Source: Himantopus leucocephalus (lineage: Eukaryota; Chordata; Aves; Charadriiformes; Recurvirostridae). Taken from it: a stretch of DNA of 64,000 nucleotides. The stretch covers positions 18,544,855-18,608,854 of the forward strand of contig RSEF01000031.1 of the NCBI GenBank assembly GCA_003993805.1. Direction: 5' to 3'. The notes beneath the pieces are model-generated. The model was not told where the DNA came from. It saw only the letters and a program-made list of their open reading frames with translations, and did no database searches. Shown here piece by piece: positions 1-11,700 of the stretch. Positions within the stretch are counted from its first letter, which is position 1. Each line of letters begins with the position of its first letter. The position numbers and the translations under genes were made by a program.

Positions 1-4
1 GTTT

Positions 5-29
5 GCATGCATGCACGTGTGTGTGTGTG
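5..29. repeat. Short GT dinucleotide repeat with GCATGC stem
   Basis: A GCATGC-containing run is followed by about six and a half GT units at 17-29. This is a simple-sequence repeat of alternating purine and pyrimidine. It is short, and no function can be inferred. Confidence 0.8.
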
Positions 30-1529
30 CTGGAACTCCTTATGCTGGGTAGCTAAGGGCCTGCTCGCCGAGGCGCAGAGCTTTGCAGTCTCTGAAGCAC
101 ATAATTTGGTGGTCTGTAAATCTGCCCTAATGACCAGCTTGTCACAGTTACAAGTTGCTACTTGGTAGGTTCCTGTTGACATGCTAAACCCCTTCAAGGG
201 GACCCCCTTTTGTGTAAGAAAGGTTTACCACAACCAGTAAAATGTGGAAGGCTCTGCTTAGACCGAGTGATCTGTTTTTTTGCAATGGTCTCATGTTCCA
301 CTTCCTTGAAATTATAGCTAGTGCTGAGCAATTTTGGTTAGCGATGAACTGCAACTTCTCCCGTTAGAGAGTAACGTTTTACTCCAAAATCGTTCAAGCC
401 TATGATCTCCGTCATGCTAATAACATACTGCTTACGGCTTACATGGGTGCAATGGCATTGTTAAAGAAATTTTAGGTAGAGATGGAGGGCCCAAATTTCA
501 AGGAATACCATCAAATTGTGGGCTATACATGTGATTTTGTAATTCTGTTTGGATGAATTACTTCCATTCAGAAATTTTCAGTTGGGAAGATTTTTATCAA
601 ATCAATCAAGGCTGAATTTGGATTTCTTCTTTTGGGGATAACCAGGGGATTCATGAACTAAACACCCTTCTTTCGTACATTAGGGAACAATGTACTCTAA
701 CAAATAAAGAGGCACTAGAAACAATTTATGTGTTTCCAGGATTTAAGTTGTAATGAGTCTGTAAGGAAGCGATGGCTGTTACGTGTTGCTTTACAACAGC
801 TTTTGTGTGATGATAAGCAGGTCATATCACACCCTTCATAGGAAATATTTGCAAGCTGTCCTGTTATTCTTTGCAAAGTAGACCTGAAGATGGATCTAAA
901 GGACATTTTTCACTTCTACTACTAAGTTATTAATATTTAAATTTTGGAGTGTATGTGTTTATTTACCTTTTGTTGGACAATTATAAAGATCAGATTTATT
1001 TTAAACAAAAAAAAAAATAGGATTTGGTCTGTATAATCCCCATATGTTATGGAAGCTTCAGCTACACATTTTTTTCACAAAGGGTCTCTATGCCGCTTTC
1101 TTTCTGGCAAAAATCTTAAAATTAATAGGAGAGAACCCTGTCTTTTTTTTTTTTTTTTACCAGCAGTTATAAAGGTATTAATATTTGATCTGGCTTCTAG
1201 TCCATCTTTTCTAAAAGATAAGAGCAAAGAAAAAGATAAGAGTACAGTTCTAAAAATTGAACCAGAAACATGAATTTTGTTAAAACAAATGTAAATATTA
1301 GGCTTTATTTTTTCTGAGCCACCAAAATTCAGGGCCGAGTGAAGTCTGAATTTCTCATTTTGTTTCTCTCATCCCTATAAAGAAGAAACATGAATGATGG
1401 CAGTCTGTAAAAATCTTTGATGAAAGCATTTGTCTTCAGAAAACGAAATGAAAGGTAGTTGGATCTGGGTTGTTAGGGTAGCACTTTGGATCCAGTATTC
1501 CACTTTTGAGCCAACTCTAAAAACAAGTG
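30..1529. other. Gene-free unique DNA
   Basis: AT-rich sequence with stops in all frames and two homopolymer tracts (A-run near 1008-1017, T-run near 1142-1158). The T-run has no AATAAA complement beside it, so it does not look like a retrocopy tail. No exon-like or repeat-family signal was recognised. Confidence 0.5.
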
Positions 1530-2170
1530 AAGAAGAACCCAGGAGAGGTCCTTCCTTCCAGCCTGGAGACAATGGGCAGAAGGGTTTGGCTGAAGGAGGT
1601 CATGGTGTCAGCATTAAGGCTTCGGTTCTACATGAAAGCAGAGTGCAAAGCGGGGCTGTGGGGGGGCTGCCGTGTTCACAGGGGAGGAGTGGGGTGCAGG
1701 AATGTGAATGGGAAAGTGCTGGAGGTGACCTCAAGAGTGAGGGCGAGAAGCTGAGCAAGATAAAAGGGGGTGGGTGGTGAGGAGAATCAGAAATGGAAAG
1801 ATATGTCTGGGAAGACAGAGGAGGGTTGGGACCAGGGGGCATAACGTCGTAACAACACTTCTGGGACACAGCCGTCCGGCTGCAGCATGCAGCTCTCCGC
1901 AGTGGCTCACTGTTGGAGGCTGGCATGTCTACCGTAGAGGCTTTTGGCAGTGGAGGTTATAACTATGAAAAGCCTTGTAGAGAGAGATAAGGGCTCCCCT
2001 GCTTGCCCCCAAGGCTATCTGGTGTCTATCTCAACCTGTTTGTCTGTAGCTGTGTCGGACAAGCAGAGTAAAGGCACCAGCCTGCAGAAGTGATAAAACC
2101 TACCATCTGGCTGTGGCCATGAGGCAGTCGAGATTTTGGAACCAAGGACTAGGACAGGGTTGTGTGTGCT
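1530..2170. other. GC/purine-rich patch of unknown nature
   Basis: This stretch is clearly richer in G and purines than its surroundings, with runs such as GGGGGGG near 1661 and several GGAGG blocks. It contains overlapping open frames of up to 116 codons on the plus strand and 108 on the minus strand. The peptides are low in complexity and resemble no family I know. It could be an unrecognised old LTR, a regulatory patch or plain compositional drift. I see no LTR ends and no splice-framed exon. Confidence 0.35.
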
Positions 2171-5045
2171 CCAACTTGGAATGTGAAAATAAATATTTAT
2201 AAATTAATTTCCATTAGGACCAGAGAAGAGTCAGTAGGCTGAATGCTTTGGATGTCAAGCTTGCAAACAGCCTGTTAACTTGTAGTTAGGTCTTGCCATG
2301 TGATTTTTCCTAATATAATATGTTTTCTTGGGAACTAATTTCATCATCTCCACTCTGCAGTAGTATAAACTTAGGAGATAACAGAAAATGCAGGGGTGCT
2401 GAGCTGCTCACAGCTCTGATCTTGTAATAAAGAGGTTGTGTTGTTATTTACAAAACAACTGATTCATTCATAGATGCTCGTCATTTGGAATATGACGCAC
2501 CATATGTTCAGTGATTCAGTTTCTATCATTTCCATTGCGCTGCCTCAGACGTTGCATTTGGTTCATTAAAATCTTGTATTATGCTTCCACTTCATCAATT
2601 TTTTTGTTGCTTGTCTACATAAAATATTCAAAGTAGTATTTTGGAGGCAGCTGTAAGCCAAATTGCTGACAGCAAGAATAAAACTTGGCATCCCATAAGC
2701 CACCATGCCCAGGATTTTCAGTGAGGATGAATGGTCTGAATTTTTTGTGGTTAAAACTTTACTGATCCAGATGCCACTGAAGTCAGCAGGAGGCTTCTCC
2801 AAAAAGGGTTGCAGAGGGCCTTCTACCCTCTTTAGGTATTGGTCTTCATAATGGAGGATCTTACCCCTCAAACCAGAAATGAGCAAAGCACTTTGATTTG
2901 GATTGAGCAAAACCATAATGAGAAGAGCTGCTGATTTCACAGCTGATCTGCTTGATCCAGCCTTTGTCTGGAATTATCAATCTGTAAAGTGGCCTTCATT
3001 TAAAATAACTTGTCTTCATAGCAGGAGCTTGGCTGTCGTACCTGTGGTGATGTGCTGGGACAAGACCGACTGTACATCCCAGGTCTCTAGGAGCCAGGAG
3101 AGAACGGCTGGTGCCTCTCCCCTCCCTTCCCATTGCCAGGCATTCATCCTGAAGTGAGCAGAGAACTAGTTTTCTGATAAAATATATCTGCCACTTGGTA
3201 TTTGGGGCAACAAATACATTAAAAAAAAGAGAAACATTAAATTACGATTTTCAATCAATAACTATTAATTGCAGTTCATTTTTTAAGAAGTCCTTTGCGC
3301 ATGCTCACAGTTTGCAGCATTTTGCGCAAGCAAGGGGTGTTATATCTTCTTGGTGTCCAGGAGACTTAAAGCCCAAAATGTTGCTGTTTTATTAAGTGTG
3401 CCACTGGCAAACTTATGGCCAATATCTTTCTGCTGTTTTAGTTAGTCATCCCTAACTTTAATGATGATATTTAAATGTCAGTACTGTTTATTTTAGTGGA
3501 AAATTCGGGCTGCTGAGGAAAATTCCTCTCCAGTTGGACTCATAGGTATTAGAGGCAGAAACACATTGCTAGCTCTTTTTTTTCCCCTGTTGCCCAAGGC
3601 AACTGCAGGAGGAGATAACGTCCCATCAGCATTAAATTTTATGCCGTGACATTCTGCTCCCAGCCAACGTGGGAGAGTTTATTATGGCAAACATATGGAA
3701 GCACAAGGAGGTAAGAGTGCTGGGTCAAAGCCAGGCATCAAATGGGATTGGAAAAGATTTTTTGCATGGGGTTTGGAAGTTATAGATGCTGTTTCTACTC
3801 TTGGCCCATCAAAAGCAGACCCCTAAGGGGGTGCCTGTTGTTGAAGTGGCCTAAGAGCGTATTGGCAGGGGGACATGCACACCGTGCTCCAGCTGGCAGT
3901 CAGAGTGAAGTTCAGGTGGTAGGGGTACAGGTAGTCTGGATCTGCCTGGTAGCATCTCTGTCCCTATGACGAGTGGTAAACTCGGGAGGGGGGCTGCAGA
4001 CATCATATGGGTAGGTGGTATCTAAAATGGTATGTGAGGAAACATGGCACACTTCATGCCCTGAAAGACCTGAAGAGTAAGCAGTAGGTTAGGAATTGGC
4101 CCGTGGGGTGTTATTTTGTGCCAGCAGCCGTGAATCAGCAATTCCGAGTCAAGGTTGGTCTGTGCCATCTATGTGGCTCTCTGGGGAACTGTGTCCCAAC
4201 AGACCACACAGTGGTTAAGGAAAACATTTGTTAAAATATTGTTTCTTAAGTGTGGTTATACAGAATGTCGTAATTTTCAAAACTGTGCTTTGTTTAATAG
4301 TGGTTTTGAGCACAGCAATTTGGCATATGGCTTTGAAGCTCAGAACAATGTCACGTGAAACATTAGGCTCTGACTTCACTTCAGCAGCCCTTGCTCTGCC
4401 GCCCACTACGCTCAGAGCTCTAAAGCTGTTTCATTATAATCCCTTCTTACAGCAGCTCCATTCAGCTGTTTGAAGTCTGGGACTAAATTCTGCTATATAA
4501 ACTTTTCAGCCTAAGGGCAGGCTTTTCCTTCTTCAAAAGGAAGAATAAGTGTAGTAGCATTTTAACGGGCCATGTTTCTTCCTGGTGCAATTTGATGGCA
4601 GTGGGATTGTACTAAACTTGTCTCTGCCATAAAGATGCAAGAAAAGTGATACTTCAGGTGGCTTTCAAACTGTGATTTCTTAAAAAAAAAAAAAAGTGAG
4701 CCTGTATTTGGACTGATCCTAGGGGTGTTATTTACTACTTAAATGCAAGTTTAACTGCCAGGGAGTTGGGTTGGTTTCTGGGTGTAATTGCAGAGGAGTG
4801 GAAGGTGCCACCAATATACTTATTGTGATTTAGAGCAGAAGCAGACTAGATAAATACATGTATAGGTGCATATAGTCCATGTAGGAGGTAGTGTTGATCC
4901 TTAGAGATCTCAGAGGAGGAGATGATGACACTGAAAGTTGTAATTTCCCTTTGTCTCTCCATGCAGGACATAACTCATTAGCAATTTGTTCCTGTTACAG
5001 CATATCTTCTACAGTATATTGCTACTCTTTGGGATGTAAGGGTGG
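2171..5045. other. Gene-free unique DNA
   Basis: AT-rich sequence with an A-run near 4682-4695. Apart from a possible half foldback element near 2760-2800, annotated separately, no gene or repeat was recognised. Confidence 0.45.
2760..2800. repeat. Possible half of an old palindromic foldback element
   Basis: The segment runs from TGATCC through CCACTGAAGTCA to GGAGGCTTCTCC. It resembles the left half of old sauropsid palindromic repeats that carry a CCATTGAAGTCAATGGGAG-type centre. The matching right half is not visible. The family assignment is from memory and weak. Confidence 0.3.
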
Positions 5046-5080
5046 TGTCCTGGTTTGAGGTAAAACAGGACCAATTTTGT

Positions 5081-5090
5081 NNNNNNNNNN
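5081..5090. other. Assembly gap (10 N)
   Basis: Ten undetermined bases lie just inside the left end of the LTR-like block. The real number of missing bases is unknown. Confidence 0.95.
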
Positions 5091-5160
5091 GCAGTCTGAG
5101 TTCTGCACTGCAGCCTCTCCCTTCAGCAGCTCCCTCTGGGTGGAGGCACTGGCCACTGCT

Positions 5161-5283
5161 GGGTAGGTGGTGCAGACCTCCCAGCCGGAGCTGCAGCCTT
5201 TGCTCTCCAACGAGTGCCCCANGGGTAGGTGGTGCAGACCTCCCAGCCGGAGCTGCAGCCTTTGCTCTCCAACGAGTGCCCCA
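5161..5283. repeat. 61-bp exact direct duplication flanking a single N
   Basis: Positions 5161-5221 and 5223-5283 are identical, 61 bases each, and are separated only by the N at 5222. An exact duplication abutting an N is the usual trace of two contig ends that overlap but were not merged. The true sequence probably has one copy. A genuine recent tandem duplication cannot be excluded from sequence alone. Confidence 0.9.
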
Positions 5284-5781
5284 ATTCTGCCTTGAGGGTC
5301 AGGTAGGATGAGTACCCTTGACCTGTGCAGACGGTCACAGAATGGTGCCCGGTTTCTGGGTTATGTGTCCTTCAAGTCTCCCACTTGGCCAGTGAAAAAC
5401 CCGTCCTTCGAAGAGGCGCCCTTGTCACTCTCCCTTCCACACGAACTGCTGCGCCCAGCCCTGGTCAATGCATCATACTCTGTTGGCAGTGCTCCTGGTT
5501 ACTCGCGCTCCCCAGGCTGCTTTTTTGTAGGCGTGAGGGTGCTCATGGTTGCTCTCGCAATGCCCAGGCCTCTTCAGCGTCCCCCGCCAGAGCTGCCAGC
5601 TCCTGGCAGGTCTCTCCACTGCCTCTGCATTTTCCTACCTTAGGAGAACCCCCAGTGTGCCGAGAACTGCCACTCCACTGTGGGCTGGACCGACTCTGGA
5701 GCAGGTCCCCTTGGTGACTGACCAATTCATCCCAATATGAGCAGAAAATCATGACTGCAACTGCTGTTGGGCTAACCAGCA

Positions 5782-8700
5782 TGAATTTCCCAAATTGCAG
5801 CTGACTGGAAACAAGAGAGAGAAACAGTCCCAGTCATGTGGATTTGAAAACCAAAGTTTTGCAACATTTAAAGCATTCAAATATGAAGGTAAGAATCAGG
5901 TCTGGGGTGAAGGTTTGGGTCTCAAATTGTTAAATGGAGACCTGCATCTTTTCAGTCCTAATCATTTTGCTAAATCAGAACCTGTCCTCACTTGTGTGAC
6001 TTCAGATGCTGTACTCCCCAGCCCACTCTTTGTCAAAGTTTGCAATTAACTCTCTACGAAATGGCAACATGGTGTGACAGCAATTGATCTGCTGGCAGGG
6101 TATCAGTGCAACACATCAGTAATCCATCATTGTGCTTCACTCATTGATGAAACACAGTGGGGAGCTGAACACCAGCCAGCAAAACAGTCCTGGCTGTGCT
6201 TCCTGCCTCCCACGTGATTAAGACAGATGGACTTCAGGAATGAATGGACAGACAGAAAAGCAACAGGCTAACAGTTTGAGGACATGCTCTCCCACAGCAC
6301 TGCTGGGATAGAGAGCAAGCTGACAAAGCCAACTGGGAGAGAAATCTCCACCAAAGGAGAAGCCTGCTCACACCTCTGACCAAGTTCACTGGGAAAATGG
6401 ACCAAGTCTGCTTACCTTTCACAAGGACCATCAAACAATCCCAAATAATCCCTAAAGCCTGCACTCTGCATGTTACTTCATTAGCAGCGACCCACCCTTG
6501 GCAGACATGAATTTAACAGGGCGCTAGTTTGGATTTCACGCAGCGCACAGCTGCAAGTGGCTCTCTGGACAGCTATGGATACTCATATTCTGTCCTTCTG
6601 CTCTTTCCTCCCTCCTCCTTTGTCAGCATCCTTGACAAAGAGAGTTGTATTGCAGGTTCGCTCACTAATCAGAGACAAACCTCTGGTAGAGGCCAGATTC
6701 ACGCCAAGTCCCTGAGCCCTGCTCAGCGCAGTTATCTTCAGAGCACAAGACCTTGATACAGCTAGCTTGTACCAGAGTCTCATAAAGGTACAGTACCGTC
6801 CTCTGTACAGAACAATTCCCAAAAGCTGTTATTGTCTAGGAAGGATGAAGATTAACAGCCTTCTTGGTTAGAGTCCTACCATTTTGTTAACAAACATGTT
6901 CTTAAGCAGCAGAAAGTCTGCCACTCCAAGCTTTACCCATGGGATTATTTGTACATGCCACAGCCATAGGATTGGTGTGTCCTTTCACCACATTTTATAC
7001 ATCCATGATATCTGACAAATTGTGTGCTACTGACAGCAGGGCTTCCAGTTATTTCTGTCAAGGTAGCATGCTGGGACAGGACAGGACTTGTGAGATGTAC
7101 CTGTGTCAGAGCACAACACAGTGCTACATTTGTGCACCGAGTTTCATTTGTGCTTCCTGCAAAGTACGTTGAGCACTCTAAGTTCAGACTCTCATATTTA
7201 TAAGTTTATGAAAGAAAAACTTTTCAGAAGATATGTTACCATTTCAAACATAGAAGCAAGACAGTGAAACTGCCAGGTTTGTCATCTCTGACAGGTTGAA
7301 TTTTTGTCATGGAGGATTTGGGGTCTTTGGGTTTTTTCCTCAACATAATTAACTCAATCTGGTTTGAAACTCTCTCAATAAAACTCCCATATCAGTATTA
7401 GTAGTGTGCACAGCATGAGAAACCCACAAACAAAAAAAAAGGCCAACAATTGTACAAAAGTGGGGTGGAGAAAGTCTTTGTGAAACAGTACATATGCTGG
7501 TGGAGCCAGAGATTCACTTTAAAGGAAACAAGGGAGAAATACAGAAGAGAAATGTAGTCATAGCCAGATAGCAATAATCTATTCTTATAAAATTCACCCT
7601 TAGGGGCGAAGGGCCTAATAATTTCCCTGGGTTTGTGACATAGCCACAGTCGCTCATGGTGCCATTACAGCTCACTGATCACTTGATCTCGCAGACATCC
7701 CAGACACCCTGCCTGCAGTTTCAAGGGCCCTTGGAACTGAAGGGTCTGTCCAAGCTCAGGGCATGTCAGCACTCTTCCAACAGCTCTTCAGCAACAGTTT
7801 ATTCCTAAGTAATTACTCATTTTAACCACAAGCAGACATAGACTCCTATTCATAACACTCAGAAGTACCTTAAAAATCTGAATGCTCAGCTGATACTCGT
7901 ACAAAATCTGCCCTTTTCCTCAGAAAATAATCCCAAATTTTACTTTGGTGGAAAACAAAGTTTGGTGTGCATAATAAAAATATTTATTACAGTAATATCT
8001 TTGATCTAGTGATGTGATTTTTATATGGTTGTTTGACATTTTACAACTGGTTAGAATACAACAGTACTGAGTGAGATTGTTAACTAAACTAATTATTTGT
8101 CAGCAAAGGACATCTAAAGATGTGCCAGCAGAGCCAAACAGCAAATCAGTGGGAGAACTGGAGCTTCCAACATTCATGACAACCAATTGTTTAGTCCCTC
8201 AAGAAAGTAATTAAAATGAAAAGAGGAAACACCTGCAATGATCTAGTAATGAGGGTTCTTCACACAATGATGTTTTAAAAGTGCCAGTTTATATTTTTTC
8301 AGAAAACCTAAAATATGATGGCCCCCCTCCTGTGTCCAATGTCCCTCAATTCCCTCAGAAATATTGCTGTATGTTCTACAGTAAGGTATTTATTTCCTTC
8401 ACACTCCTCTTTTGCAGACTGCCAGTCACATCACAGATCTAGAAGAGCTATAAAATGTTAAGATTTTATTGTGGTAATTGTGGAAATGAATTACAAAATC
8501 AGACCAGTGGTTTCTTTTTAATTCTTTTCTTTTTATTGACCCCAGATTTTTTAATAGCATGCCATCTGACATGGGATAGCCCCAGAGGTACTGTCACACA
8601 ATTCACATTTTAAAAAAGTGATACGGAAAATGTATATCTATAATTACAGAATTGTCACAAGAAGCCAAGAGCTTTCGTGTTTGAGCCCATACTGAGCTTA

Positions 8701-11700
8701 CACTGTGCTATCAACATTAAGGAGGACAGAAGTTTTAGATGGGGAGGACAAACCCATTGCTGATGTAATAACAGAATAAGCAGTTAAGCTGTCCACTGCT
8801 AAGAAGTATATGCAATTCATTTCAAAAATAAATGTCTGATTACAATAAACTGCCAGCCATTCTGGTAGCAAAGGGTATTCCCCACTCTAGCTGAAGCTCT
8901 GCTACTGCACAGAGATTAAAGACTCATCAGGCAAGAAAGTGAGATGACTCTTGTGTAGGAAGACACTCTTGCTGTCCCTTGGCAGATGTGAGCTATGCCT
9001 TCCTTGGGTGCCAAAAAGCATTTCTGCATTTTGCCCAGCGACTGTTCAACATGAAATAAGGACTGTCCCTACAACAGGCCTCAGACCCGTGACTTTTTTC
9101 CCTGCCCTATGTAGACCCTGGAACATGATGCTGCACTCCTGAAGCAATAGGCTTGGAGGAGCAGGCTAAGTACCTTGCTCCAGGTTACCAGGTTCTGAAT
9201 CCTTTGTGGGTGGAGGGATGCCAGAGATCACTGACGAAGGTGAAAAAGCTTTGGTGATGCATAGGATTTAAGACATGCTTTTGTTGTCATGGTTCACATG
9301 GGAGTACTCCAGGGGTGTTTTACAGCTCTCCCCTGAGCACAGTCTCATCCCAAAGAGTTTAGCCCTCCACATACACTGTATCAATACTACAGGTAAGGCT
9401 TTGGATTCCCCCGTAGCATCAGGCATGAAAAGATAAACATTGCAATGCTGAAAAGTGTGGCAGCCTCAGTTTCTTTTTTAATGAATGCCTTCATCACTAC
9501 AAAGTAGTAGGGTTATACAGAGATGATGCCTGGATAGACAAAGAAGACCTTGTGGTAATAAATATCTCTGTAATTGTGCATATTTTCACTTCTGTGAGCA
9601 ATAGAAAGTTTGTCAAGATTTGAATTTTGGTATCTGAATTTGCAAAAGGGTGAGTTCTTCTCAAAACAACATGCCTGCAGGCTTGTAGAATATAATGATT
9701 TCAGTTAAAACCAGGACAAAGCCAAAGCTGCAACTACCAAGAAATGAGACAGCAAAACTTCGAAGCTGCAATGCTTCAATGAACATTTGACACTATATTA
9801 GCCACTACAGCTTTCTAACTCAGGGAACATTTTGGAATATGAGTGCATTTGCTAAGAGAGGACTGTCTCACAGCAACAGGACCTCTTCTGTAACTCTCTT
9901 GGTTCTTTATTTTAGCATTATCCATTTGGTAGACACTCAGTTCTATATAGGTCAGTCTGTGCATGGAATAATTACACTCTGAAAAGGAACATTCATATCA
10001 GAAAGGGAAACTGCCTTATTTAAATGTGGTCGGAAATAATTAAATAAAGTCAGTGATAGGGAAAAGTTCACAGCAGGAATTCATGACAACTATAGGTCAT
10101 GCTTGCACAGTGAAAGCTTTGACATAAAGCTTGTGTCACTGTTAGCTCAATGGAAGGTTAGTCACTCTGTATTAGTAAGCACTTGACTGTATGATTTCCT
10201 AACAGAAGGTGCAGGACATGTCTGAACACTTTCTAAAATAGTGAGAATTCCTTTTTCACATTGCAGAGCCTTAGCTTTTCCTGGAGGCGGGAGAGAACAT
10301 GCAGTGCAAAGCTGTTCTGCCACTTTACAGAAATACATATCGATAGGGATGTATTTCTAATCTGTAACTACTCTCCAGCTCTGTTTTCATTAAGAGTCTG
10401 TCAGGCTTCTCCTATAAATCTCTATTTTCATGCCTTATAGCTCAGCCATGAAAATTCACTGCAGTGTAGCATTTGGCAAAAAGTCTCAGCCTCAGCACAG
10501 GTCTCACCACATTTAAACCAAAAATTAAAACAACACCTTAAAAAAAAAGAAAGAAACAAAAGAAAAACCACAAATATATTAAAGTGCTGCACTGAAAGGA
10601 AATGCAGGATTCACACAGAAGGCTAAGTTAGAAGTTGAATGCTACATCTAGCAGTCAGGTATTGAAATAATTTCCTACAGTGGACCATCTTCCTGTGCAG
10701 TGTCTCATTATGTACACATGCACTAAGGCTGAAACAGGCACAGGGTTGGGCTTTGCTTCTCTGTCTGTGCCTGTGAGAATCTGGCCAATCTTTGCAGGTC
10801 AGACTCCTCATTGCTTGCTAAATGCAGGTAGATGCTGGACCCCTCAATTTACTAGACCTAATAGTAAAGCAGATCTATTACCAGATCTGATTAATAGACA
10901 GGTCTACTATCAAGTTCACTGGTATGTTAAAGTTTTTCACAAGCTTGGGAAAGTGTCGCAGAGGAATGTCTATATCTTGCATTGATCAACGATATTCTCC
11001 CAGAATAACATGCCATGAAAGTACCATTTCTGGCTGCTTCTCTTGTCCGTGCTGGTGCTGGAACCTGCAAGGAATGGAAGAGGTGGTGTCTATGTCAGCA
11101 CCCTATTCACCAAGTACCCCACCACACAAGCCTTCCCAGCTGTGTAGGGTCTATTTCTTCTGCAGTGCCTGGCTGGTACAAGGGGATGGAAAAGGGCAGA
11201 GTTCCTTCATCTTCTTATTTATTCTAACTTCTACTGCAAACACATACACTCCAAGGTTCCTGCATGCAATACAATACAGATGGGAAGAGCACTCTTCGGT
11301 TTCCTTTCATCTCTGTAATAATCCTCCACCTCAGTATCCTCAGGCACTTCCTAATGACACATCACTAATTAAACAGAGATATCATGGCCCATGAACAAAG
11401 GACAACATAACAACCAGGCTGGTCATACTGTCATTGTAAGGAAAAATAAAGGGCTGAGAGGAGAGTCTTCAGGGATCAGTGGTTTACCGGACATAGACTG
11501 AGCAAAATTTCTTAAGCTATAACCCCTCTTAAGCTGCAATGCTTCAGGCTTTGCACCTCAGCTTTCCTGCAGGATGTTTGCAATATGTTTCGTTCCATCA
11601 CATCACATCACACACAAAAGCTTTTCACATAAGGACTTTATATTTGTGCAGTGTGACATGCAGGGTGGAACTGAGCCTACAGAGACTGACTCCAGTTGGT

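Larger units (their letters stand above)
5046..5781 (+). mobile_element. LTR-like block of an avian endogenous retrovirus, probably solo
   Basis: The block begins TGTCCTGGTTTGAGG and ends GGGCTAACCAGCA. These ends form an imperfect inverted repeat with TG...CA termini, as retroviral LTRs have. It is much more GC- and CpG-rich than both flanks. Inside, two imperfect copies of a segment of about 30 bp start at 5489 and 5539, 50 bp apart. No gag, pol or env frame lies beside it, so it would be a solo LTR. No clear target-site duplication was found. The block is damaged by a 10-N gap (5081-5090) and by a 61-bp duplication around one N (5222). Open frames across it, up to 130 codons, are not retroviral genes. 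A non-LTR GC-rich repeat remains possible. Confidence 0.55.

Noticed and set aside
5042..5717. Several overlapping frames of 62-130 codons
   Set aside because: They lie in a GC-rich LTR-like block, cross N bases and include an artefactual duplication; no gag, pol or env similarity was seen.
10924..11394. Longest open frame, 156 codons on the plus strand
   Set aside because: Cysteine-, serine- and proline-rich with no domain, no promoter or splice context; a frame this long is expected by chance in 64 kb read six ways.
11596..11613. CATCA repeat
   Set aside because: Only about three units; too short to annotate.
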